Source: an uncultured Pelagibacteraceae bacterium
GTDB taxonomy: Bacteria > Pseudomonadota > Alphaproteobacteria > Pelagibacterales > Pelagibacteraceae
DNA length: 46,969 nt
NCBI GenBank assembly: GCA_902553675.1
Contig: CACDLV010000005.1
Location: 1 to 46,969 of the forward strand
Direction: 5' to 3'
Position 1 is the stretch's first letter. Each line of letters starts with the position of its first letter. The notes under the pieces were generated by a model. The model was not told the origin of the DNA, searched no databases, and worked only from the letters and a program-made list of their open reading frames with translations. This document shows, one piece after another, positions 19,172 through 29,068 of this stretch. The position numbers were made by a program, and so were the translations under genes.

Positions 19172-20113
19172 ATGTCTAATATTTTAATCATTAAACATGG
19201 ATCTTTGGGGGATATAGCTCAAGCTTGTGGTGCAATTCAAGATATTTCTGAGAATCATAAAGGAGATGAAATTTATTTGCTCACAACTAAACCATACTTT
19301 GATTTGTTTAAAAAAAATCCACATATTTCTGACGTTATTTTAGATAAGCGATTATCAAGACTAAACCTAATTTATTTATATTCATTAATGAAAAAGATAA
19401 AAAAATATAATTTTTCTAAAGTTTATGATCTACAGAACTCAAGTAGAACAGCTTTTTATAAAAAAATTTTATTTCCAAAAGCAAATAAAGATACTTGGTC
19501 ATCTACTGATACAACATTACCTGAAGGAACCACAAAACAAGATTTTGATAAAGACTCTGTTCTATCTAGATTTGAATATCAATTAAAAAATTCAGGCATA
19601 AATACAAATCATACTTTGAAACCTGATTTTTCATGGAGCACAACTGACATATCTCAAATAAAAAATCACCATCGATTAGATAAATATATTCTCCTTTTTC
19701 CATTTTGTTCGCCTCATTTAACTTCAAAGAAATGGCCTTATTATAATGAGTTAATTTCTATGATTAATGAAAAATCAGAAAATAAATTTAAAGTAGTAAT
19801 TGCACCTGGACCGAGTGAAATTATAGATGCATCAAATATTAATGCACTTTGCGTTTTAGATAATGGTAAAGCTTTAGATATTTCTCAGTTAGCAACATTA
19901 ATTAAAGATAGCTCATTTGTTATTGCAAACGATACTGGACCAGCACATATGACAGCTCATTTAGGTTCAAAAGGAATTGCTTTATTTGGATCTCACACAA
20001 CTCCTTTTAAAGTAAGTATTGAAAGAGAAAATTTTAAAGCAATACAAGCTCCTGAATTATCCAAACTATCAGCAGAAAAAGTTTTTGAAAGACTTTCTGA
20101 AATTATTTCTTAA
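19172..20113 (+). CDS. Glycosyltransferase family 9 (heptosyltransferase-like)
   Basis: ILIIKHGSLGDIAQACGAI start and FVIANDTGPAHMTAHLGSKGIALFG motif. Confidence 0.85.
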   Translation: MSNILIIKHGSLGDIAQACGAIQDISENHKGDEIYLLTTKPYFDLFKKNPHISDVILDKRLSRLNLIYLYSLMKKIKKYNFSKVYDLQNSSRTAFYKKILFPKANKDTWSSTDTTLPEGTTKQDFDKDSVLSRFEYQLKNSGINTNHTLKPDFSWSTTDISQIKNHHRLDKYILLFPFCSPHLTSKKWPYYNELISMINEKSENKFKVVIAPGPSEIIDASNINALCVLDNGKALDISQLATLIKDSSFVIANDTGPAHMTAHLGSKGIALFGSHTTPFKVSIERENFKAIQAPELSKLSAEKVFERLSEIIS

Positions 20114-21179
20114 TTTTTTCTAATACTTTTAAGAATATAGGGACTGTGAAAAGTATGAAAAGTAGTCTTATGATATGGTGAAAAGCAACAAAGTCTGGGT
20201 CTAAATCAAAAGCAATTGCTATAACTGCCACCTCATAAATCCCTCCAGGACTAAAAGATAAGATTAGAGTTAAAATATTTGTCTCAACAAAGAATGTTGC
20301 AACATAGGCTGCAGCTAAACCTAATACTACCAAAATAGTAGTAGCTACAATACTATGAAGAGAATTATTAGCTATCTCTTTAACAGTTTTTTCTGCAAAT
20401 CTACATCCAACTGAAGAGCCAAGTATTAGTAGACAAAAATTTACTGTTTCATCTGGTAATTTGTATGAGGCTATATCTGTAATTTGTAACAAACCACTCG
20501 CAAATAATGTCCCAGATAGTAAAGCTGCTGGAATTCTAATTTTATCAAAAACAAAAATAAAAAAAAAGGATGCAATAATAAGTAAAATTAAATTTAAATG
20601 ATTTTGAGCAAAATAATTGAAGTCGTCATTTAACAAAACATTGTTGTCAGTATTATTAACTATAATAAATGGAATGACAGTTATTATGATAATTAATCTA
20701 ATTAAGTGAGAAGTTGCAACTTGAGATAAATCTGTTTTTTCATTTTCTGCTAAAATCATTAAAGGACCCAGTGCGCCAGGAGCTGCTGAAAATATTGAGG
20801 CTTTTTCTCCATAACTTGGAAATTTTTGGAGATATTTAGCGACAACTAAAATACAAATTATTATGTAGATTAACATAATTAATGAAGTCCAAATCCAACC
20901 AAGCATTTGATTAAATAGATTTTGGTCTATGTAATTTCCAATATGCAAACCCAAAATTATCAAGATAAAACTTAATACAATTTTTGGCATAATGATTTTA
21001 AGACCTGATAAAGCAGCAATTGAGGTAACAATCATAGGTCCTAAAAACCAAGCTAGTGGAATATTAAAATAGTCAGCAATAATTGCGCTAGGAAAAGAAA
21101 TTATCAGTACAGAAATAAATTTAATTGAAAATACTTGTTTAACATTTTCAAGATAAGATTTGATTTGATATTTAATCAT
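20103..21179 (-). CDS. AbrB-family membrane protein (putative transporter)
   Basis: Multi-TM, IPLAWFLGPMIVTS and SFSPGGIYEVAVIAIAFDLDPDFVAFHHIIRLL repeats typical of the AbrB duplication family. Confidence 0.8.
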   Translation of the reverse strand: MIKYQIKSYLENVKQVFSIKFISVLIISFPSAIIADYFNIPLAWFLGPMIVTSIAALSGLKIIMPKIVLSFILIILGLHIGNYIDQNLFNQMLGWIWTSLIMLIYIIICILVVAKYLQKFPSYGEKASIFSAAPGALGPLMILAENEKTDLSQVATSHLIRLIIIITVIPFIIVNNTDNNVLLNDDFNYFAQNHLNLILLIIASFFFIFVFDKIRIPAALLSGTLFASGLLQITDIASYKLPDETVNFCLLILGSSVGCRFAEKTVKEIANNSLHSIVATTILVVLGLAAAYVATFFVETNILTLILSFSPGGIYEVAVIAIAFDLDPDFVAFHHIIRLLFILFTVPIFLKVLEKIKK

Positions 21180-21396
21180 TCATTAAGCTTCTATCATCTA
21201 CTATGTAAAAGATAAGAAAAAATATATTAGTAAATAAAGTGAATATTTAATTTTTAAAATTAATAAAATTCTAAGTTTTTATTAATATTATTTTTGAGAA
21301 TATGCTTTCAATTAAAAGTTGTGTTACTTAATTAGAGGTTGAATAAAGATTAAGACTATAATTAACTTACATTTTTAAATTAGAGAGGAGTAAATA

Positions 21397-22377
21397 ATGA
21401 AAAACTTAAAAAAAATAGTTTCAGTATTGTTCTCAGCAATCCTATTATTCTCAGCAACAACTACAAGCTCATTAGCAATTGACAAATTGCACTTTGTAAT
21501 TGGTGGTGGTGCTGGTGGTGGTTGGGATGGAACCGCTAGAGGTACTGGAGAAGCTTTAACAAAAGCTGGAATGTTAAGTAGTGCATCATTTGAAAATATG
21601 TCAGGTGGTGGTGGTGGTAAAGCTTTAGCTTACATGATCAATACTAAACCTGCTAATACAGTTTTAGTTCAATCAACACCATTAGTATTAAGATCAATTA
21701 CTAGACACAAAGGTTACGTAAAAGGAAGTGGAACTTTATCTTATAAAGATGTAGTGCCAATAGCTGGTGTAATTGGTGACTACGGTGCTATCGCAGTTGC
21801 AAAAAGCTCATCTTTTAAAAATTTTAAAGATGTAGTTGATGCATATAAAAAAGATCCAAATTCAGTTAAAATGGCCGGAGGATCAGTAAGAGGAAGTATG
21901 GACCATTTAATTGGTGCTTTAGCTTTTCAAGCTGCAGGTGCAGATCCGAATGCTGTTCAATACATTCCTTATGATGCTGGTGGAAAAGCTTTAGCTGGAC
22001 TTTTATCTGGAGAAACTCAAATCATATCAACTGGTTTAGGTGAATTGATGGGTGCAAGAGACCAAGTAAGAATTATTGGTATCACTGCGCCTTCAAGAGT
22101 TTCTGATGCACCAGATGCACCAACTCTTAAAGAACAAGGATATGATGTACAATTCGTTAACTGGAGAGGTTTTTTTGGCCCTCCAGGTATGAGCAATGCT
22201 GATAGATCAGCTATTGCAAAAATGCTGGGCGATGTACAAAAAACTCCTGAATGGGAAACTGTCAGAGCAAGAAATGCTTGGGTTAATATTTACAACCCAG
22301 AAGGCAAGTTTGTTTCTTTCTTAGAAAAACAAACTCAAGAAATGACAGCTCTTATGAAAAAACTAGGAGTGATATAA
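21397..22377 (+). CDS. tctC: Tripartite tricarboxylate transporter substrate-binding protein
   Basis: Signal peptide, FVIGGGAGGGWDGTARGTGEAL, QYIPYDAGGKALAGLLSGETQI; strong SD agaggag. Confidence 0.9.
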   Translation: MKNLKKIVSVLFSAILLFSATTTSSLAIDKLHFVIGGGAGGGWDGTARGTGEALTKAGMLSSASFENMSGGGGGKALAYMINTKPANTVLVQSTPLVLRSITRHKGYVKGSGTLSYKDVVPIAGVIGDYGAIAVAKSSSFKNFKDVVDAYKKDPNSVKMAGGSVRGSMDHLIGALAFQAAGADPNAVQYIPYDAGGKALAGLLSGETQIISTGLGELMGARDQVRIIGITAPSRVSDAPDAPTLKEQGYDVQFVNWRGFFGPPGMSNADRSAIAKMLGDVQKTPEWETVRARNAWVNIYNPEGKFVSFLEKQTQEMTALMKKLGVI

Positions 22378-22390
22378 TCCTTAGGATTAT
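22374..22390 (+). repeat. Perfect inverted repeat over tctC stop codon
   Basis: ATAATCC-TTA-GGATTAT, 7-bp stem. Confidence 0.7.
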
Positions 22391-22398
22391 TTAAAATT

Positions 22399-22453
22399 AG
22401 AGCAGTGAATATAAATACTACAAAAATTATATCACTGCTCTTTTTTATTTTTT
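22399..22453 (+). terminator. Intrinsic-terminator-like hairpin and T-tract overlapping the start of tctB
   Basis: AGAGCAGTGA (22399-22408) pairs perfectly with TCACTGCTCT (22432-22441); inner TATAA/TTATA after a 1-nt bulge; followed by TTTTTATTTTTT. Confidence 0.7.
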
Positions 22454-22875
22454 CAGCATTTTATTTATATACTGCTTACCAAATTCAAGTTTTTGCATTT
22501 GATGAAAATGCACCATTTAATGCACGAACTTTTCCAATTTATTTAGGTTATGCAGGATTATTCTTTTCTGGATTAAAACTTATTTTACCAGACACAAATA
22601 CTATTAAAGTTGATCATAAAAACTTAGAATACAAAAAAACAGGTATACTTATACTGATTGCAATTATTTATGGAGCCACAATTTTAAAAGTTGGTTATTT
22701 TTTAACTACTTCTTTATTTTTATTTGCTTCATATTATTTCTTAGGAGAACGAAGATGGATTTTGATGTTTTTATTATCTTTTCCATTTGTTGCTGCATTT
22801 ATGTATCTCCTTCATGGTATTCTTGATATTTATTTGAGAGATCCATTCTTACAGTTAATTGGAGTTATGGGATGA
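22405..22875 (+). CDS. tctB: Tripartite tricarboxylate transporter small membrane subunit
   Basis: 156 aa, four hydrophobic segments, between tctC and tctA; GTG start. Confidence 0.8.
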   Translation: MNINTTKIISLLFFIFSAFYLYTAYQIQVFAFDENAPFNARTFPIYLGYAGLFFSGLKLILPDTNTIKVDHKNLEYKKTGILILIAIIYGATILKVGYFLTTSLFLFASYYFLGERRWILMFLLSFPFVAAFMYLLHGILDIYLRDPFLQLIGVMG

Positions 22876-24371
22876 TTGAAGGAATATTAATTGGATTAAC
22901 AACTGCACTTACGTTTCAAAATATATTAATGGTTATGGTTGGTTGTTTTTTTGGAACAATCATTGGAATGCTTCCTGGTCTTGGTCCAATGACAGCAATC
23001 GCATTAATGATACCAATTACTTATGGTTTTGATCCTGCAACAGGATTAATTTTGATGGCTGGAGTTTATTATGGAGCAGTATTTGGTGGTTCTACTTCTT
23101 CTATATTATTAAATGCACCTGGTGTTCCTGGAACTGTTGCAACTTCATTTGATGGTTATCCTATGGCACAACAAGGTAAAGCGGGTAAAGCTTTAGCGAT
23201 TGCAGCCTGGAGTTCGTTTGCAGGTGGAACTTTATCTGCAATTTATTTATTGTTTATGGCACCAAGTTTATCAAAAGTAAGTTTGTCTTTTAGGTCACCA
23301 GACTATTTTGCTTTAATGATTTTAGGTTTAACTGCAATTGCTGCTTTTTCATCTAAAGGACAATTTTTAAAAGCAATGATGATGGTAGTACTTGGATTGA
23401 TGTTGGCATCTGTCGGCCAAGATAGTTTGTCTGATATCACAAGATTTACATTTAATAATATGAACTTAACTGACGGAATTAGTTTCGTACTAGTTGTGAT
23501 GGCAACCTTTGCAATGAGTGAAGCTTTGACAATTATTTTAAAAAGAAACGATCCAACTGATGCTGCTAAACAAGTTTCATTAACAGAACTTGGTTCAATT
23601 AGAATTAATAAAGAAGAACGTACAAAAATGTATAAAACAATACCAAGATCATCAGTGATTGGTTTTTTAATTGGTGTTCTCCCAGGAGCTGGTGCAACTA
23701 TTGCTTCATTTTTAGCTTATGGAATGGAACGAAACGTTGTCAGTGATGAAGAAAAAGAAAAATTTGGTAAAGGGAGTGTAAATGGCTTATCTGCACCAGA
23801 AACTGCAAATAATGCTGCTTGTTCAGGTTCTTTCGTTCCAATGCTTACTTTAGGAATTCCTGGAAGTGGAACTACAGCTGTAATGCTAGGTGCTCTTTTA
23901 GGTTTTGGTGTTCAGCCTGGTCCTAGACTTTATATGACTAATCCAGAGATTTTTTGGTCAATAATTATGTCTATGTATATTGGAATGGTAATTCTTCTTA
24001 TATTAAACTTACCACTCATTCCTTATATAGCTAGAATTCTTGCTGTTCCTAAAAATTATTTAATTCCTCTTATTTTATTTTTCTCTGTTACTGGGATTTA
24101 TGTAATGTCATTTAATAATTTTGATATTTATTTAATGATTGGGATTGCTGTAGTTGCAACTTTTTTAAGATTATATGATTTTCCAATGCCACCTTTAATA
24201 TTAGCTTTTGTTTTAGGTGGATTGATGGAAGAAAACTTGAGACGATCTTTATTATTAAGCAATGGTTCGTGGGAATTTTTGTGGGACAGAACATTAACTG
24301 CATGCATCCTAGCAACTACAATTTTAATTGTGATTTGGCATATTTACAAAACCTTTAAGAAGAAAAATTAA
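22872..24371 (+). CDS. tctA: Tripartite tricarboxylate transporter large permease subunit
   Basis: GTIIGMLPGLGPMTAIALMIPITYG, GVLPGAGATIASFLAYGMER, 499 aa. Confidence 0.95.
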   Translation: MIEGILIGLTTALTFQNILMVMVGCFFGTIIGMLPGLGPMTAIALMIPITYGFDPATGLILMAGVYYGAVFGGSTSSILLNAPGVPGTVATSFDGYPMAQQGKAGKALAIAAWSSFAGGTLSAIYLLFMAPSLSKVSLSFRSPDYFALMILGLTAIAAFSSKGQFLKAMMMVVLGLMLASVGQDSLSDITRFTFNNMNLTDGISFVLVVMATFAMSEALTIILKRNDPTDAAKQVSLTELGSIRINKEERTKMYKTIPRSSVIGFLIGVLPGAGATIASFLAYGMERNVVSDEEKEKFGKGSVNGLSAPETANNAACSGSFVPMLTLGIPGSGTTAVMLGALLGFGVQPGPRLYMTNPEIFWSIIMSMYIGMVILLILNLPLIPYIARILAVPKNYLIPLILFFSVTGIYVMSFNNFDIYLMIGIAVVATFLRLYDFPMPPLILAFVLGGLMEENLRRSLLLSNGSWEFLWDRTLTACILATTILIVIWHIYKTFKKKN

Positions 24372-25258
24372 GATTTAATATCTATTCGTTTTCTAATAAT
24401 TTCTTTATCAAGTTTCATTTCACGATATGACATGATTAAAACACCTAAAAATATAACACTAGCACCAATCCAAGTGAAGAGGTCAGGTGTTTCACTAAAA
24501 ACATAGTAGCCTATTAAAGAAGCGAAGACTAAACTTAGAAATGAGTATGGTTGTGTCATACTAACATCTACTAATTTGTATGCGTGATTAATGCAAAGAT
24601 GTAACAATGTACCAAATAAACCTGCAAAAAATAAATAAATCAAAGTTTGAAAACTAGGTGTTTGCCAATAAAACAACGCAATAATGAAACTAAAAATTGT
24701 CATATACGTGTATCCATAAGATAAAATCGTAATCGAACTATCGTCTTTTGCGATAGTTTTTGTAATTATAATCACTATTGACCACATAAAAGACGATGCC
24801 AGTGCCATATAAACTCCAAGAGAAATTTCAATTATTCCTGGTCTTAAAATTATTAACATTCCTATAAATCCTAAAACTAGTGCAAAACTCCTGTAAATGT
24901 AAATTTTTTCTCCTAGAAATAAAACTGCCAGTATTGTTACTATGAAAGGAACCACAAAAGATATTGCTGTAGCTTTTTCAATTGGCATCATTACTAAAGC
25001 TGAAAAATATAACAGCATTGAAGGTAAATTTAAAACCGCTCTTAAAAAATGTTTTTTATGATGATTGGTTTTAAAAACTGTAAATTTAGATTTTAACATA
25101 TACGGAAAAATAATCAGTAAACCAAATAAAAATCTAAAAAATCCAGCAACATAAACATTAACTTCCTCTTGTGCTAATTTTAAAAAGGTTAACATTAATG
25201 TTCCACAAAAAACTGAGATAATAATTAAAAAAATTGCTAATTTATTGTTTGAAATCAA
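24368..25258 (-). CDS. EamA/DMT superfamily transporter
   Basis: Ten-TM hydrophobic pattern, KATAISFVVPFIVTILAVLFLGEKI. Confidence 0.85.
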   Translation of the reverse strand: MISNNKLAIFLIIISVFCGTLMLTFLKLAQEEVNVYVAGFFRFLFGLLIIFPYMLKSKFTVFKTNHHKKHFLRAVLNLPSMLLYFSALVMMPIEKATAISFVVPFIVTILAVLFLGEKIYIYRSFALVLGFIGMLIILRPGIIEISLGVYMALASSFMWSIVIIITKTIAKDDSSITILSYGYTYMTIFSFIIALFYWQTPSFQTLIYLFFAGLFGTLLHLCINHAYKLVDVSMTQPYSFLSLVFASLIGYYVFSETPDLFTWIGASVIFLGVLIMSYREMKLDKEIIRKRIDIKS

Positions 25259-26337
25259 TTGAGTATCTTTTTGTATTCTTCAATTATTTTTGACCATTGA
25301 AATTTATTCACAAATTCTTTTGCATTTTTTCCAAGCTCTAAATATTTTTTATTTTCCAACATTGAATTAATTGATGAATAAATATCATCGAGGCTATTTC
25401 CATCACATATTAAACCAGTCTTTTCATGATTAATTGCATCTGCAGCTCCACCATCTTTACCACCAATCGATGGAACACCGTATTGTGCAGCCTCAACATA
25501 CGCTATGCCAAAACCTTCAACTGATTTTTTATAGATTATAGATGGCATTACAAAGATATCTGATTTTGAAATTAAAGCATTTTTTAAATCATTACTAATA
25601 TCTTTAAAAAACATAACTTGTGCTTCAAGATCTAGCTCTTTTACTAGATTTTTAATATTTTCTTCCTCTTCTCCATATCCAACACAAATGTAAACAATGT
25701 CAGGATATATTTGTTTCAAATTTCTCAAAGCCATAACTATTTTTTCATGATTTTTACGCTTATCAAATCTCGAAACTGTAATTAGTCTTGGATTTTTAAC
25801 TTTAAGTATACTTTCAACTTTATCTAAAGTTTTTTTATTTAATTCTTCAGCAGGATCCACACCTGGATTTATTACAATTACTTTATTTGCATTAACACCA
25901 AGTTCTATCGCTAGATCTTTTGTAAACTGAGAATTTGCTATAACTTTTTCAACATTATTTAAAACGCTAACCACTCTATTATTTTGACTAGAACCTTTAG
26001 GATGGTTGATTTCTTTACTATGAATTAAACAGTATTTTTTCTTAGAAGTTTTAATAAGCTCTAAACTTTTCCAATGATCAGCAATAATTCCATCTATTTT
26101 ATTTTCTTTGATATATTCATTAATTAATTGTGCTTTTCTATATTTTCTAAGTAGTTTAATTCCTCCAACTCTTTCGATCGAAAAAGAGGCTTGCTCATCA
26201 AATTCTTTATGACCTTCTATATGATCTGCAAAAACTTTTATCATGAAGTTTTTAGATAGTTCTCTTGAAAGACCCCACATTAGATTTTGCATACCACCAA
26301 GCTCAGGTGGGAATGATCTAGTTACAATTAGATACAT
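25255..26337 (-). CDS. Glycosyltransferase family 4
   Basis: RSFPPELGGMQNLMWGLSREL, VSRFDKRKNHEKIVMAL, SVEGFGIAYVEAAQYGVPSIG. Confidence 0.9.
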   Translation of the reverse strand: MYLIVTRSFPPELGGMQNLMWGLSRELSKNFMIKVFADHIEGHKEFDEQASFSIERVGGIKLLRKYRKAQLINEYIKENKIDGIIADHWKSLELIKTSKKKYCLIHSKEINHPKGSSQNNRVVSVLNNVEKVIANSQFTKDLAIELGVNANKVIVINPGVDPAEELNKKTLDKVESILKVKNPRLITVSRFDKRKNHEKIVMALRNLKQIYPDIVYICVGYGEEEENIKNLVKELDLEAQVMFFKDISNDLKNALISKSDIFVMPSIIYKKSVEGFGIAYVEAAQYGVPSIGGKDGGAADAINHEKTGLICDGNSLDDIYSSINSMLENKKYLELGKNAKEFVNKFQWSKIIEEYKKILN

Positions 26338-26891
26338 TAATCATACTTCCATTTAATACCACAGCCCGCACTGGGTATTTGATCTTTAGGACCTTTTCCA
26401 GTTTCAGCTATTTGTCTCATAGCTGTTAGCAGATCACTTTCTCCGTCTTTAACTGGAATAAACTTTTTAAGTTCTCTTAATCGTCCTCTGTATTGAAGTT
26501 CTAGATTTTTATTGTAGCCAAAGAAATCTGGAGTACATACAGCATCATATGCTTTAGCAATTTCTTGAGTTTCATCATGTAAGTAAGGAAAATTGAAATG
26601 ATTTTCATTTGAAAACTTGATCATGTTATCAAATGAGTCGTCTGGATAATTAATAAAGTCATTTGAGCAGATAGCAACTGAGTTAATACCAATTTTTTTC
26701 AATTCACTACAATCTTCAACTAATTCTTTTGTAATTGCTTTTACATATGGACAATGATTGCAAATGAACATTATCAAAGTTCCATTTTCACCCATGATAT
26801 CATTTAAAGAAAGAATTTTATTATCAGTAGATTTTAATTCAAATGGAATAGCTTTTTGACCAAAATCACATATTGGAGTTTGTATAGGCAT
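26337..26891 (-). CDS. Thioredoxin-fold redox protein (AhpC/TSA-like)
   Basis: GTLIMFICNHCPYVKAITKELVEDC; 184 aa. Confidence 0.8.
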   Translation of the reverse strand: MPIQTPICDFGQKAIPFELKSTDNKILSLNDIMGENGTLIMFICNHCPYVKAITKELVEDCSELKKIGINSVAICSNDFINYPDDSFDNMIKFSNENHFNFPYLHDETQEIAKAYDAVCTPDFFGYNKNLELQYRGRLRELKKFIPVKDGESDLLTAMRQIAETGKGPKDQIPSAGCGIKWKYD

Positions 26892-26910
26892 AATGTAAAA
26901 TATATAGATT

Positions 26911-27423
26911 ATGTTTTATGATTTAAAAGATAAAAAACCAAAAAACTCTGGCGAAAATTGGGTAGCTCCTAATGCCACAATAATTGGAGATGTTACTTTA
27001 GAAAAAAATACAAGTATTTGGTTTAATGCTGTACTTAGAGGAGATATTGAAAATATTCATATTGGTGAAGGATCCAATGTACAAGATGGAAGTGTTTTGC
27101 ACACTGACCCAGGCTGCCCACTAAAAGTAGGAAAAAATGTTACTGTTGGCCATTTAGTTATGCTTCATGGATGTACTATTGGAGACAACAGTTTAATTGG
27201 AATTGGAGCTGTTATCTTAAATAAAGCTAACATTGGAAAAAATTGTATTATCGGAGCTAAAACTCTAATTACAGAAAATAAAGTTATACCGGATAACTCT
27301 TTGGTTGTAGGCTCTCCAGGTAAAGTTATTAGAGAAGTTTCAGAGGAAGAAAAAAAAGCAGTGTTTGAAAATACGAAACATTACCAAGATAATTGGAAAA
27401 AATACTCTAAATCAATATTTTAA
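26911..27423 (+). CDS. Gamma carbonic anhydrase family protein
   Basis: Left-handed beta-helix hexapeptides; NVQDGSVLHTDPG, VGHLVMLHGCTIGD. Confidence 0.9.
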   Translation: MFYDLKDKKPKNSGENWVAPNATIIGDVTLEKNTSIWFNAVLRGDIENIHIGEGSNVQDGSVLHTDPGCPLKVGKNVTVGHLVMLHGCTIGDNSLIGIGAVILNKANIGKNCIIGAKTLITENKVIPDNSLVVGSPGKVIREVSEEEKKAVFENTKHYQDNWKKYSKSIF

Positions 27424-28755
27424 ATGAAAATATTTTTATTCTTAATATTGTTATTTTTTTCATTATTTAATTATTCTCAAGCTGATATTAAAGAACCAGG
27501 AAAAATTAATAGTCTGAAGTGTGCAGTAGGTGCGCTAGATGCTTACTTTGAGCTTAAAGAATACCTAGAAAAAAAACCAAAACTTAAAGGAGTGGTGTAT
27601 TTAGCATGCGATACTTCAAGCGGAGAATATTCGTGGACTTGGCAATCCTCTAAAAACATTGAAAAAGCTCACACAAAAGCTTTTAAAAATTGCACTAAAC
27701 ATTCTAAAAAGCGCGGTACAGGGGAATGTTTCCTTTTTTCGGAAAATCAAAACATAGTTTGGCAATTATCTGAAAGAAGAATGGCAATGCTTAAAAAAAC
27801 ATTGGCAAAAAAACAAAACAATGAAACTGCAGAAGAAGATATAGCTTTTACATTTGATGGACGTTGGAACGTAAAATCAAGCGAAAATGATTTTATAAAA
27901 TATAAAAATCAAAAAAAGGAACTTAAATTTAAAAAGAAAGAAGACGAGATTCCAGGACGTTATTTATTTGATCAGGAAGATGTGACAGATGATTATCAAA
28001 TTCATGCTATATATATTTTAGCTGCCGACTCTAAAGATAAGCAATTTGATGTAAAAGGAATAATCGAAAAAGTTGTTTTTAAGGCCAACAAAAATATGAA
28101 AAAGAAAACAAAAGGAAAAGAATTAAGATTAGATTTAACTAAAGATGGTAAACTTGATGTAAGTTTTTTGAGAGTTGATAGGACAAAAAAACAAATAAAT
28201 GCTGATGATGCAGCTACATATCTAACAGGAATGGCAGTTAAAAATGGGTTTTACCATCCCAAAAAAATTTATACCATTTTTTATCAGGACAAATATAGAG
28301 ATGAAAGAGGACAAGTTGGGCAAGCAATGCTATTTGGAGACAAAGGAAATGTTGAAATTATATCTGGTGTTACATACTTGGGTCACGGTACTCAAGACTC
28401 GTGGAAGCATCATCTTCATGAAATATTTCATGCCCTAGGTTTTGTGCAGTTATGTGCCCCTGGTGCAGTAACAGAAAAAAATAGTAGATGGGGAAAAAAT
28501 GATCACTTAAAATATAGTGGAGATATCATGAGTGATATGGGGGGTGATGCAAACAATATTGATAAAAAAAATACTGAATATTACGGTCATTCTAATTCAA
28601 ATTGTCCAATGGATTTAAAGAAAAGTGTATACTTAACCCCAACAGAATTAGACCCTCAGTTACTTCCTTATTTAAAAGGTTGTGTAACAACAAGAAGATT
28701 AAGTAAATATAGTCACGAAAATTCATTGAATTGTTTAGATAAATTAGAATTTTAG
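27424..28755 (+). CDS. Secreted putative zinc metalloprotease (metzincin-like), otherwise uncharacterised
   Basis: Signal peptide MKIFLFLILLFFSLFNYSQA; HEIFHALGF (28417-28443), downstream H at 28504-28506 and DIMS Met-turn-like motif. Confidence 0.6.
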   Translation: MKIFLFLILLFFSLFNYSQADIKEPGKINSLKCAVGALDAYFELKEYLEKKPKLKGVVYLACDTSSGEYSWTWQSSKNIEKAHTKAFKNCTKHSKKRGTGECFLFSENQNIVWQLSERRMAMLKKTLAKKQNNETAEEDIAFTFDGRWNVKSSENDFIKYKNQKKELKFKKKEDEIPGRYLFDQEDVTDDYQIHAIYILAADSKDKQFDVKGIIEKVVFKANKNMKKKTKGKELRLDLTKDGKLDVSFLRVDRTKKQINADDAATYLTGMAVKNGFYHPKKIYTIFYQDKYRDERGQVGQAMLFGDKGNVEIISGVTYLGHGTQDSWKHHLHEIFHALGFVQLCAPGAVTEKNSRWGKNDHLKYSGDIMSDMGGDANNIDKKNTEYYGHSNSNCPMDLKKSVYLTPTELDPQLLPYLKGCVTTRRLSKYSHENSLNCLDKLEF

Positions 28756-28764
28756 GAGGAAAAT

Positions 28765-29055
28765 ATGCCATCAGGTTATGTGATAGCTCAATTAAAAATA
28801 ACTAATCCTGAAAATTATAAAGAGTATGTTGAAAAAGTTAATCCACTTGTAAAAAAATTTGGTGGAGAATTTTTGGTAAGAGCTGGTGAATTTCAAATTT
28901 TTGATGGCGAAACAAATTTTCCTAGAATTATTATTCTTAAATTTCCTACATATGAAAAAGCATTAGAATGGTACAATTCTGAAGAATACAAACCAATAAA
29001 ACAAATAAGATTAGATAATTCTGAGGGTACAAATATAATTATTAAAGGTATTTGA
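28765..29055 (+). CDS. DUF1330 family protein
   Basis: 96 aa, GGEFLVRAGEFQIFDG...RIIILKFPTYEKALEWYNSEEYKPI; SD aggagg. Confidence 0.85.
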   Translation: MPSGYVIAQLKITNPENYKEYVEKVNPLVKKFGGEFLVRAGEFQIFDGETNFPRIIILKFPTYEKALEWYNSEEYKPIKQIRLDNSEGTNIIIKGI

Positions 29056-29068
29056 AATAATAATTTAT

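Noticed and set aside
20103-20113. Convergent 3' gene overlaps (also 9963-9968, 24368-24371, 35699-35702)
   Set aside because: Real, but ordinary for a streamlined genome; not evidence of a special system
21180-21396. 217-bp divergent intergenic before tctC considered as a riboswitch
   Set aside because: Very AT-rich, no long stable stems or recognised aptamer core visible by eye; only a good SD before tctC
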